From positions 14,411,501 to 14,475,500 of the forward strand of contig OZ021729.1 in assembly GCA_963978545.1 (NCBI GenBank): a DNA stretch of 64,000 bases, read 5' to 3'. The notes under the pieces were generated by a model, which had not been told where the DNA came from, ran no database searches, and worked only from the letters and a program-made list of their open reading frames with translations. Source of the stretch: Linyphia triangularis. Taxonomy: Eukaryota; Arthropoda; Arachnida; Araneae; Linyphiidae. Of the stretch, positions 21,284 to 29,883 are shown in pieces (within the stretch, counting starts at the first letter, position 1; each line of letters starts with the position of its first letter). The position numbers and the translations under genes are program-made.

Positions 21284-22688
21284 AAAAATAGATTATAGTC
21301 TCTCAACTGTGGAACTATGTGCTTTCAAGCCAACTGTAGAGGGAAAATGTAATTCCAATCAGCACCATGTAACTGGAGGTGGAGATGTTAAATGTACTTA
21401 TCCTAGACAGTGCTCACAATGCAAAGTATATTTTCCCACTCGAAACACTTTTCATAAACATGTTAAAAGAGCTCAGTGTAAGTCAAACCAAGTAGAGGTA
21501 TGTACAGTTTCGTATCCTAGAGAGTGCCCCAATTGCTTGAAATCGTATCGTTCTAAAGCATCGTTCTTCAATCATAAAAAAAAGTGTAACAATCAACAAA
21601 TGCCTGCAGGCTCCCTGGTTTCTTCAATTAATGTGAAAAATAGTTTAGCACTTTATGACACTGACTCAATGGAATCCCCTCCTGACAATATCTCATCAAC
21701 TTTTTACCCAGGTTTAAATTCTGAAGCGGATATGCAATGTCCATCTGGTGCAGAAATAGATTGTGAAATTTTCCAAAATAGTTTTAAGTCAACTTATCCC
21801 AAGAAATGTGAAACCTGCAGTATTGTTTTTCAATATCGACAGGGATTTTATAGTCATAAAAGTAGGTGTTCTATTACTAAGTATAAGTTTAACAAATGCC
21901 TATATCCCGAGTGTGAAGAATCATTTAGGCAGCTTGGTCGCTTAAATAAACACTTATTGGAGAAACACAATTTAGGGAGCATGAAAGTTTTAACCTTTAA
22001 TTCAATTGATACCTTTTTAGTCTGGTTGGATTCTGAAGGTACTTCAACCTACAGCTCATTTAAAAAGTTAACTGGAGTTAAAGTTAGTGGATCAAAGAAA
22101 CTTCACTATTATTCCTGTCAGTTCTATGTGTCCCCTTCTTTGCAAGCTAAGCCTATCAAAGGTCATTTTCGTAAAAATCAAAAAGGTACTATTCCAATAG
22201 ATATCAATTGTCCAGTTAGAATGTATGTATGTGAAGAGGTAGATACAGTAACTGTATATTATTTTTCAGAACATAATCACCACATTGGTTTTGAAAATTG
22301 TATATACCAACCCCTAAAACTACATTTCAGGGATTCTATAAAACTACTGTCACAGTTAAAAGTTCCCATTCCAGAAATTCAGCGCTTATTAAGAGAAGAT
22401 GTAGCTCATCGTGGTAATCGTTTCACACATCCCACAAAGGAAACTCTTGCTAACCGCAAATCAATTCAAGCGTATGCAAGACGAATGCACACTTCTCTGT
22501 ACCCAGAAAATGATGCCGTTTCTGTTTGTACGATTGTGCAAAATCTAAGTTACGAAACATATAACTCTGTTTTAATATTTAAACCTTTCAACTCGGAAAC
22601 ATTATTTGGTCCCGACAATCTTGATACGTTACCAAATTCAAAGGGTATTTTTGCATTGGGTATTCAAACAGAAAGAAATGCTGGTTAA
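21180..22688 (+). CDS. Transposase N-terminal part: CCHC/C2H2 fingers and FAR1/WRKY-GCM1-like region
   Basis: Open from 21159 to a stop at 22688. Three CCHC-type fingers (CSQC...HVKRAQC, CPNC...HKKKC, CETC...HKSRC) are followed by one C2H2 finger (CLYPEC...HLLEKH). A Cys/His region comes next (YYSCQFY...CPVRMYVC...EHNHHIG), resembling the FAR1/WRKY-GCM1 zinc cluster common at the N-terminus of MULE transposases. It likely binds element ends. No ATG precedes the fingers within the frame, which supports expression by splicing from the hydrolase exon. The terminal residues before the stop are displaced by a single-base indel; the transposase continues in the next frame from about 22680. Confidence 0.75.
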   Translation, partial: CWKILPLSIINPSLLLQLNPFLNHSQSNFTSVFCEKIDYSLSTVELCAFKPTVEGKCNSNQHHVTGGGDVKCTYPRQCSQCKVYFPTRNTFHKHVKRAQCKSNQVEVCTVSYPRECPNCLKSYRSKASFFNHKKKCNNQQMPAGSLVSSINVKNSLALYDTDSMESPPDNISSTFYPGLNSEADMQCPSGAEIDCEIFQNSFKSTYPKKCETCSIVFQYRQGFYSHKSRCSITKYKFNKCLYPECEESFRQLGRLNKHLLEKHNLGSMKVLTFNSIDTFLVWLDSEGTSTYSSFKKLTGVKVSGSKKLHYYSCQFYVSPSLQAKPIKGHFRKNQKGTIPIDINCPVRMYVCEEVDTVTVYYFSEHNHHIGFENCIYQPLKLHFRDSIKLLSQLKVPIPEIQRLLREDVAHRGNRFTHPTKETLANRKSIQAYARRMHTSLYPENDAVSVCTIVQNLSYETYNSVLIFKPFNSETLFGPDNLDTLPNSKGIFALGIQTERNAG

Positions 22689-24951
22689 AAATTCTCATAA
22701 AACACTTTGCATTGATGCCACTTTCAATACTAACCAGTATGATTTTTATCTTATTACTATTGTTATTCCTGATGAATTTGATCAAGGTTACCCAGTTGCT
22801 CATTTCATTACAAATCGTTTAGATTATTGTTTGATAGTTTGCATGTTTACCAGCTTAAAACTTAAAGTACCTGAATTAGAAGTGCATACTCTAATGACTG
22901 ATGATGATACATTCACATATGAAGCATTTGAGACAGTCTTTGGTCCTGACGTTAGGCATTTTTTATGTCAGTGGCATGTTCTACGAGCTTGGTTACGACA
23001 AATTAATTTAAAAGGGCTGTCTCAAGAACTTAAAGAAGAGATGAAAATGAAGTTAAAAGAATTATTGTATGAAAAGAGTATTAACACATTTCATATCCTT
23101 CTTAAACAGTTTCACAATTTTACTTCTAAATTCCAGGCATTTCACAATTATTTTTTTAATACATATCATCACAGGCATGAATTATGGGCAGGATGTTTCC
23201 GCACCTCACCTTTTACCTCAATTACAACAAACAACTATTGTGAGTCATTTCACAATCAACTAAAATCTGTCTATTTAGAACGCAAGTACAATAGACGATT
23301 AGATGTCTTGTTACTAAAGCTGCTGCAGATGGAAGAAGACCGTTATCTAAGCCATGCTCAAAAGAAGTTAAATGATTTCCCTATTGCTTCCAAACAAAAT
23401 AAGATTTCAAAAACAACACATAATTGTGGGCGAAAGATACCAGATGAACATGTTGCACATCAAAATGATTCCTGGTTAGTTAGTTCTCAGTCAACCAAAA
23501 ACAAACACTACATAATTAAACAAATTTGTACAGAGTGCCCAATAATTGATCACTGTTATTTTAAATGTAATGCAGTGACTTGCAAATCTTTATGCAGCCA
23601 TTTGTATACTTGTACCTGTCCAGCTGATAGCAATTTATGCAAACATATCCACAAAGTTCACTCCGTGTACATCCGCAAACATCCAGAAAGCACCACAAAT
23701 ACTTTATTGCCTATGGAACCATCAGAAATAGTTAAACAAAATAATATACCATTGTATTCTAATAAACATGTTGGTGTATCATCTGCTAGGACAGTTACTA
23801 ATGAACAAATATCAGGTGAGTTAGACAAACTGTTTGGTGAATTAGCAGGGTATATGAGGATTCCACTTGTACGAGATGTTATGCTAAAACCTACAATCAC
23901 ATCATTAAGATCGTTAGTTTCTAGTTGCAGAGGTGTTGCAAATTTAAAAGGTATTGTAAATGATATTCCACATTCTAAAGTTGCGCCTAATCAAAGGCTT
24001 GCTCGTCAAGTAGATTTCTTCAAAAATAATCCAAAGAAGAAAATGTCAAGAAAAACAAGAAAACAATTGCATTCTAAAAGGCACAATTCAAAAAGATGTT
24101 TAGATTTAGAAAACATTGATCAGGCTGCTAAGTGTATTGTGCCTCCTATTAAGCGATTTAAATGTTCAGCTATTGATGAAATTCAATCACCCACCAAACA
24201 TACAGAAGAAGAAATTGCTAGATCTTTTTCTATAGAGTTAAAAGAATGTTATTGTCCAAAGATTGTAGGTATTTATAACCCGAGTTATGTTTCTCTTAAA
24301 TCTCTTGATCATTGTATTGATACTAAAAATTTGAATTTATTAAAATTAAAAGATCCTCAGTTTGTTTTAGGATGGTTGTATGATGAAATTATTGATTCAT
24401 TTATATATATGTTATCTAACAACAAAGTTACCTTTTCATCCATGAGCTCAAGTATTTCTTTAATACTTTGCTCAGGTGAAAGTTCATTTGATTTTGATCT
24501 TCCTACAACAGTTATATTTTTTCCCGTTTGCATCAATGGTCACTGGATTTTATTAGTTGTGAATAAAATAAATAAAGTAATTGAAGTGTATGATCCAAAG
24601 CCAGGTACTAATTACCAAAACTATTTGTATAATTTTAAGACTTCTTTGGAAAGAGGCGGCATAAGTAATTTGCATGAATGGAAAATTACTTTCCCTCCTC
24701 ATACACTGCAACAGGATTCCATCAGTTGTGGTGTATTTGTTTGTTATTATGTGCATCAAATTATACATGAGCATAATGTTTCAACAAACTTTAGTCCCAG
24801 TCAATTTAGGCCATATATGTATCATGCTTTGTTGAGTGCAGCTCCTTTAAAGTTTAGTAATGATGAAAATTACATTTGTTCTGATGACAATCAACATGAA
24901 ATTTCTCAACCCAATGGGAATTTAGAAAAAAGCTCAAGTTTTTCAATTTAA
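22606..24951 (+). CDS. MULE transposase core, SWIM finger and Ulp1-like C48 protease domain
   Basis: Meaningful sequence starts near residue 24. MULE catalytic motifs: CIDATF (D37), LMTDDDT (D99/D100), CQWH (C121, H124), and NNYCESF (E213). A SWIM finger follows, CTC-x6-CKH (C336, C338, C345, H347). After a basic linker comes a Ulp1/SENP-like cysteine protease fold with GHWILL (H646), VYDP (D663), Q703 and SCG (C708). The family acts by DDE cut-and-paste transposition; the protease would process SUMO-like conjugates, but its true substrate is unknown. The apparent ATG at 22606 is probably not the start; the frame continues from 21180-22688 across a single-base shift. The stop at 24951 follows a six-A run, after which the next frame continues into a second protease. 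Confidence 0.85.
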   Translation: MVPTILIRYQIQRVFLHWVFKQKEMLVKNSHKTLCIDATFNTNQYDFYLITIVIPDEFDQGYPVAHFITNRLDYCLIVCMFTSLKLKVPELEVHTLMTDDDTFTYEAFETVFGPDVRHFLCQWHVLRAWLRQINLKGLSQELKEEMKMKLKELLYEKSINTFHILLKQFHNFTSKFQAFHNYFFNTYHHRHELWAGCFRTSPFTSITTNNYCESFHNQLKSVYLERKYNRRLDVLLLKLLQMEEDRYLSHAQKKLNDFPIASKQNKISKTTHNCGRKIPDEHVAHQNDSWLVSSQSTKNKHYIIKQICTECPIIDHCYFKCNAVTCKSLCSHLYTCTCPADSNLCKHIHKVHSVYIRKHPESTTNTLLPMEPSEIVKQNNIPLYSNKHVGVSSARTVTNEQISGELDKLFGELAGYMRIPLVRDVMLKPTITSLRSLVSSCRGVANLKGIVNDIPHSKVAPNQRLARQVDFFKNNPKKKMSRKTRKQLHSKRHNSKRCLDLENIDQAAKCIVPPIKRFKCSAIDEIQSPTKHTEEEIARSFSIELKECYCPKIVGIYNPSYVSLKSLDHCIDTKNLNLLKLKDPQFVLGWLYDEIIDSFIYMLSNNKVTFSSMSSSISLILCSGESSFDFDLPTTVIFFPVCINGHWILLVVNKINKVIEVYDPKPGTNYQNYLYNFKTSLERGGISNLHEWKITFPPHTLQQDSISCGVFVCYYVHQIIHEHNVSTNFSPSQFRPYMYHALLSAAPLKFSNDENYICSDDNQHEISQPNGNLEKSSSFSI

Positions 24952-25587
24952 CAAAATTGATGAAGATAATGTTTCGGATCATGTAGTCACCATAAATGGC
25001 ATAAAAATTACTCAGTATATGCTTAAGTGTTTAGATCCTTCTCCTACTTCTAATGAAGAGAGAATTTTAAAGTTAGCTTCCCCTTGCTTTAAAAAGGGTT
25101 GGTTGTATAATTCAGTAATTGATGCATTTATTTATAATATAATTAAGCACAATTCAAGCATTAGTTCTATGAATTCTGTACTTTCGGTAGAAATGCTAAA
25201 CAAATTTGCCTATAAAAATCTTAGTCGTTTGGGAAATGATCTTTAAAAAAAAGAGCTTTTATTAATTCCTATTAATATAAATTCTCATTGGGTGTTGCTA
25301 CTTGCTTACATTAAAAAGTGTGAATTTCAATTTTTTGATCCATTGCGTCTAGAGATTTCACGAGTATTATAAGTAAGTGTGTTTTGTTTCTAAATGATTT
25401 GTTAGGTATTTCATCTAAGTGGTCAATTAATTGTCCTCAGCATGTTCAACAAACAGATAATTTTAATTGTGGTCTGTTTATTTGTTATTATGCTGAACAA
25501 ATAATTAAAAACGCCTCATTAACCAAAGAATTTAACTCTTATCGTTTTAGGGAATATGTTCATAAAAGCATAATGGGTTTGTCATGA
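24952..25587 (+). pseudogene. Second Ulp1-like protease domain, frame-broken
   Basis: Reading onward in a shifted frame from about 24930 gives a second domain of the same design as the first. It has a GWLYNSVIDAFIYN block (25095-25140), SHWVLL with the catalytic His (about 25285), FFDPL with the Asp (about 25337), and QQTDNFNCG with the Gln and Cys (about 25447-25470). Stops or shifts at 24951, 25246 and about 25370 break it into pieces. Copy A retains the stretch between the Asp and Gln blocks more continuously. It was therefore once part of a single long polyprotein carrying two tandem proteases. Confidence 0.75.
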
Positions 25588-25630
25588 TGAAAATGTTTCA
25601 TGTATGTGTTAGTAATTTATACCTTTTTTA

Positions 25631-25636
25631 AATAAA
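25631..25636 (+). terminator. Candidate polyadenylation signal of copy B
   Basis: AATAAA lies 44 bp after the final stop of the second protease block. It is a plausible mRNA 3' end signal, although the conserved non-coding segment continues beyond it. Confidence 0.35.
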
Positions 25637-25676
25637 TACTGTTAAAGTTGTAAGTAAATTAAGTAGTAATGGTTAT

Positions 25677-25773
25677 ATTGCATAAGTCTTGCAGGGAAGA
25701 GGCTGGCACCCGAGTTAAAAACTAAACCCCTGTTCAAATACACTTATGCAATCTGAGAACCCGCAGGTGTCAG
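25677..25773 (+). ncRNA. Conserved 3' segment with interlocking stems (candidate RNA pseudoknot)
   Basis: ATTGCATAAGT (25677-25687) is the exact reverse complement of ACTTATGCAAT (25742-25752). CTGGCACC (25703-25710) pairs with GGTGTCAG (25766-25773) with one G-U. The second stem starts inside the loop of the first and ends outside it, a pseudoknot layout. Copy A keeps both pairings with changes. It could be a transposon terminal structure or an RNA element. Confidence 0.45.
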
Positions 25774-25859
25774 GCAGTAATGCCGTCAAAAGCCTATTAA
25801 AAATATTAATATACATAAAAGTTTTTTAGTGTGACTGTTAAATAGATATTTAATTTTTT

Positions 25860-27330
25860 TAATAATTTTAACAGCAATATTGTGCTTGTTCCACATTGTG
25901 CCATAGTTCTAGGATTGAAAATTAATTTAATTTAATTATTTTTTTAATTTCATTCCATGTTAAAAGCTCTCCTGTAATATTTTTTTTGTATCAGAATTGG
26001 TTCAGTGTTCTCATTTCTCTTAATAGAATCACCACTTGAATTAATTGATAACATCACATAAAAATTGGAAATAAAGTGAGGCTACTTTATTGTGTCAAAT
26101 TACTTATGTTTGTTTTATTTATTCAACAGTGTAAAAGAAACTAGATGACCATGACTAACTAGATATCTGGATCACCATTTAGAAAAAACCTCAATTCTTA
26201 ATAATGTTACTCAAGCATTCCAAGAGTTTAAATTTTGTGTATATTGGTTTTCTTTTTAAATAATAAAATTCTTAAATGAAATATGCTTTGTAATTATATT
26301 CTTGGTGTATGTATTAGCACAAATATTATAAATTTCATTATTATTTTTTGTTATATGCAAATGATATAGCTCAATATTATCAATTGTTGCCTGTTATTTA
26401 GTAGGTAACAAATATATTCAGACCACCTATTACTAGTTTATTAAAACTGTCAAATTCAGCATAGTAAATAAACTATTAAATAATTATAATATATTTTTGA
26501 AAATAATTAAGCTAAATTTTTCACTCTATGAAATGGCATAAAAATAATTAAAATATATATATTAAATGATGAATGAAATATTAAATGATGCCTTACAAAT
26601 AGAAAGTTAGGTGTAAATAAATTTTAAAAAAAATAAAAAATTTACTTTTATTATTTTGTTACAAACTTATTGCATTGATTAAGGTTAACAAAAATGCATA
26701 ATCTCCTTAAATTGTTGGGAAAATTTCCAAAAGAAAGCAATGTATTTATTGATATATGCATGTCTTTTCCTGTTGGATTTTAATTTGTGGGTACTAGTTT
26801 TTATGAACTTAATTTAGGTGCGTTTATACAAGAAATTCCTGCATTGGATAAAAAATCAGTTTTAACTCTACCTTTATAACATTCATTCCAATAAGAAAAC
26901 TTTTATTTGGATGTACTTTCTAATCATCAATAGTTGAAATACTTACTAATTTAATGGGATATAAGACACATTTTTAAAAGAATTCTATTAAATTTGCTGG
27001 GTGTGTAATGAAATATTGCAAATCGAAAAACAACTTGAATGATGATGGCAAACAATGAATTTTGTATTTGATTAAACACTATCACGCTTACTTTTAGAAT
27101 ATTCAAATGATAAGGCATACATTTTTTGAAAAGTTCTCACCATTTTTTGACAATTTATAAAATGATGGAAACTATTTATAAAAATTTCGTGCATTTATAA
27201 AAAGTTAGCAATTATTGAATAGTAAGTGTTCTATGCAGGTAGAGTTAAAATTATGATTTCACATTGAACTCAAAAACATCAATATTTTTGGAAAAGAGAT
27301 TTTTTTATAATATTTCGTTACCCAATGCAG
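25860..27330. other. AT-rich stretch, no gene recognised
   Basis: No coding or RNA feature is evident. It is presumably intronic for the plus-strand gene whose last exon starts at 27331. Confidence 0.35.
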
Positions 27331-27470
27331 GGTGGTGGGGGCAATTTGCTCAGGATCTACAGAAATCTAAAGGAAGGTCCTCTCTGCCTCTTAAGGAGCT
27401 AACCTGGGGTAAAATTCTAGAATTAACAAAAGAGAAAGAACAGGCGATTGATCCCGCAGATTTTCAATGA
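27331..27470 (+). CDS. Probable terminal coding exon of an unrecognised gene
   Basis: A clear acceptor (TTACCCAATGCAG) precedes a compact, non-repetitive frame of about 46 residues ending in TGA. It starts with WWGQFAQDLQ and contains a basic SKGRSSLPLKELTW segment and an EKEQAID tail. Base composition is less AT-rich than the flanks. The exon enters in phase 2 (two leading bases GG). The style is that of a small soluble or mitochondrial protein C-terminus, but I do not recognise the family. Upstream exons were not found. Confidence 0.45.
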
Positions 27471-28560
27471 ATTCAGCTTTGACTATTTTACATTTTTAAA
27501 AGCATATGAAAGCGATCGCATTTACTAGTATTTTAGTTTTAAATTTGCAGTTCATATAAGCATATATTTTCCTTTTATACACACCGACTAAACTAATGTA
27601 CGTTATTTTGCTAGCATAATACTCGAGCTTCGTTTCAAAACTGTTCCTAGTTTTAGGGTTATGGAAAGTAGACATAAGAATATTCCATATTTGAAACGTT
27701 TTTATCCCTTTATTAACTCTTATAGATCGGGGTAGCTTAGTTTTCCAATGTACAGCTACTGAAATGAGTGCAAATATTTTCATCTCATTGCTGATTATTA
27801 GGTTTGAAGAACGGTTTCGGTTTCCCTTAATTGAGATTAGTTCAAATTGTAATTGTTTAGTGTTGCTTATGGCTTTAAGAATATGTGTACCAGTTTTCAG
27901 AGTCAATAGGTGTTTTCTGCATTTGGAACCCTTTAAAGTAAGTTAATCGAGATTCGAATGGCTGTGTAAGATTATCTATATTAGCCATGGTTATCATTTG
28001 TATTAAATTGTAAAGTTTTGGCTGTTTGAGGATTTGGGACCAGCACTGACACTGCGTACTGCTCTAAAAAAAGGAACTATGACAGTGATTGTAGCAGATA
28101 GATTACACGATAAAAGAACGGCAACTTGGTTTGAATTTCCAATATCTTATTATTAAAGAAGCAAATATGGACAGATCTACATAGAAGACCTCCTAAAAGG
28201 CACACCAGAAGTTATGTTTCATTAGAGCGATATGTCGTCGCGATGCTTCAGTACAGTACAGTCTAATTTATATTAAAGTAAAAATAATATACATATTTAT
28301 AGACCTCCTACTCCTTTTTAAAAGTATTTTAAAGAAAAATTCACGTTTTTAGTTAATTGTCGTTTCATAAATATATATCATAAAATTTATTTTAAAGCAC
28401 ACAGGGACAGTTTCTAAACGAAAAATAAAATAACGCAGTAAATTCATTAACATGAAATCCCTGAAATTAAAATTGAATAAAAAAATAAATCTCTTAAGAT
28501 ATTGAGTTATTTTCTCAATGTGGGGTCCACCACCACTCCACAATTCCTAATCACGTCCAG
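27471..28560. other. 3' flank and intergenic region
   Basis: It probably includes the 3' untranslated region of the gene ending at 27470. Open frames exist on both strands at 27496-27946 but show no domain. A GTAAGT donor-like site occurs at 27938 on the plus strand. Confidence 0.35.
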
Positions 28561-28720
28561 AAAAAACTAGATGCGCGCGCCGGTGTCTCCTCCGAGGGTC
28601 ACTTCATACGTCATATCCGTAAAAGATTCCTCGAGTGGAGGCCGTTCGTACAGCTGTGTTTGTATTTACTTTTTGTTCATAGCTTGTGCCACAGGCTAGG
28701 TTATATGTGAATATGGACCT
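28561..28720 (+). promoter_or_regulatory. Putative promoter/first exon region of ALKBH1
   Basis: A local rise in GC (GCGCGCGCCGG, CTCGAGTGGAGGCCG) and CRE-like TACGTCA within ATACGTCATATCCG stand out from the AT-rich surroundings about 300-400 bp before the coding start. Spacing fits a promoter and untranslated first exon spliced to 28848. Confidence 0.4.
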
Positions 28721-28847
28721 TATGCACAGTATTATTTGGAGTGAATTTCAAGGATTGGCATTAGTTATGACTAACTTCATATTGTTGAAGTTTCATATTC
28801 TTTGAAACAATCAAAATATATATTTTATTAATATTTTTATTAGCAGA

Positions 28848-28983
28848 ACAGATTAGCAGTGAGTTGCGATGCCACCAAAAGCTAAGATAATTTCCCCATG
28901 CCATTTGTTCTTTTGCAACAATTGGCAACAGATTGTATCAAACATGTAAATAAACATTAGAAGTGCACGCATTTTGTCCCATT
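28848..28983 (+). other. ALKBH1 5' leader with a short upstream reading frame
   Basis: After an acceptor-like TTTTTATTAG at about 28838-28847 the leader holds an upstream ATG at 28869. It opens a 26-codon frame (starting MPPKAKIISP) that ends TAA at 28947-28949, before the main ATG. This could damp translation or encode a small peptide. Confidence 0.4.
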
Positions 28984-29883
28984 ATGTGTGAAAACGATCT
29001 ATTTAAAGAAGATTTTAAGTATTACAAAAAGAAAATTCCACCTCCAAATCTTGACAAAGTGATAGATTTTAATCGATATTTTGATTTCGATACAGTTCAC
29101 AACGTTACAGAAACTTATATGTGGGGAAACTTAGACGGAAATCAATGTCCAGAATGCGAACAGCTTCATCTTAAATGCCATCACACTTGGGAACTGTATT
29201 CAGTAAAAGGCCTAGAGGGATTTATTTACATCAAAAATCCATTCTTTGTCACTGGTCAACAAACTTGGTTAAGAAAATGCTTAGAGCAATATCCCCGCAA
29301 GCCTTCTATAACCAATCTAGACGCGCATTTCCTAAATGTTGACGATATTTGGTCTCTTCGTAATGGTTCAGATACTGAAAGATCGTATTTAAAGAAACTT
29401 TGTTGGGCGACGCTTGGTTACCATCACAACTGGGACACAAAACGGTACGATCCTCATCACAAATCTGAATTTCCATCTTGTTTAAAGGGGCTATCTAAAC
29501 ACATTGCCAATTGCTTAGGATTTGTGAATTACAAACCAGAAGCAGCCATTGTCAATTACTATAACTTGAAATCGAGCTTGAGTATACATAATGACCATTC
29601 TGAAGACAGCAAAGCGCCTATAATATCCATTAGTTTTGGACAGACAGGACTGTTTTTGATCGGGACCGAAAATAAGTTTGAGAAGCCACATGCTGTTTTT
29701 TTGCGGAGTGGGGATGTAATTGTAATGTCTAGAGCTTGTAGATTATCTTATCATGCTGTGCCATGTATTTTACCCGAAGACGTCAGTAACAGGTTTTGTG
29801 ATTCTCGGAATGATGATTGGACAGAATTTTATGAGTATATAAATAAGTCCCGTATCAATATTAGTGTGCGGCAAGTTTACTAA
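28984..29883 (+). CDS. ALKBH1: Alkylated DNA repair protein AlkB homolog 1
   Basis: An Fe(II)/2-oxoglutarate dioxygenase of the AlkB family. ALKBH1 in animals demethylates m1A in tRNA, oxidises m5C in mitochondrial tRNA-Met and has reported DNA activities; it acts in mitochondria and nucleus. The 299-residue frame is uninterrupted. The iron triad is visible: HND (His-x-Asp, about residues 198-200) in SLSIHNDHSED, and the distal His in LSYHAVP. The C-terminal RINISVRQVY gives the Arg residues that bind 2-oxoglutarate. The FPSCLKGLSKHIA and NYYNLKSSLSIH blocks match the ALKBH1 subfamily. The ATG at 28984 is the first in frame. It is single-exon here, so either the host gene lacks coding introns or this is an intact retrocopy. 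AATAAA follows at 29884 and about 30104. Confidence 0.9.
   Translation: MCENDLFKEDFKYYKKKIPPPNLDKVIDFNRYFDFDTVHNVTETYMWGNLDGNQCPECEQLHLKCHHTWELYSVKGLEGFIYIKNPFFVTGQQTWLRKCLEQYPRKPSITNLDAHFLNVDDIWSLRNGSDTERSYLKKLCWATLGYHHNWDTKRYDPHHKSEFPSCLKGLSKHIANCLGFVNYKPEAAIVNYYNLKSSLSIHNDHSEDSKAPIISISFGQTGLFLIGTENKFEKPHAVFLRSGDVIVMSRACRLSYHAVPCILPEDVSNRFCDSRNDDWTEFYEYINKSRINISVRQVY

Larger units (their letters stand above)
19200..25860 (+). mobile_element. MULE-like transposon copy B with SGNH, zinc-finger, MULE, SWIM and twin Ulp1 modules
   Basis: The extent is set by similarity to copy A at both ends (leader from about 19190; 3' segment to about 25850). Coding modules in order: SGNH hydrolase (about 19676-20227), repeat tail (20228-21283), CCHC and C2H2 fingers (21400-21970), FAR1/WRKY-GCM1-like region (22000-22290), MULE transposase (22690-23270), SWIM finger (23600-23650), Ulp1-like protease 1 (about 24240-24840) and Ulp1-like protease 2 (about 24955-25587). 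A single-base indel near 22660-22680 and another at 24927-24935 break the frame; the second protease is broken again at 25246 and 25370. No terminal inverted repeat or duplication was found, so the exact ends are uncertain. It appears recently active but now disabled. Confidence 0.8.
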
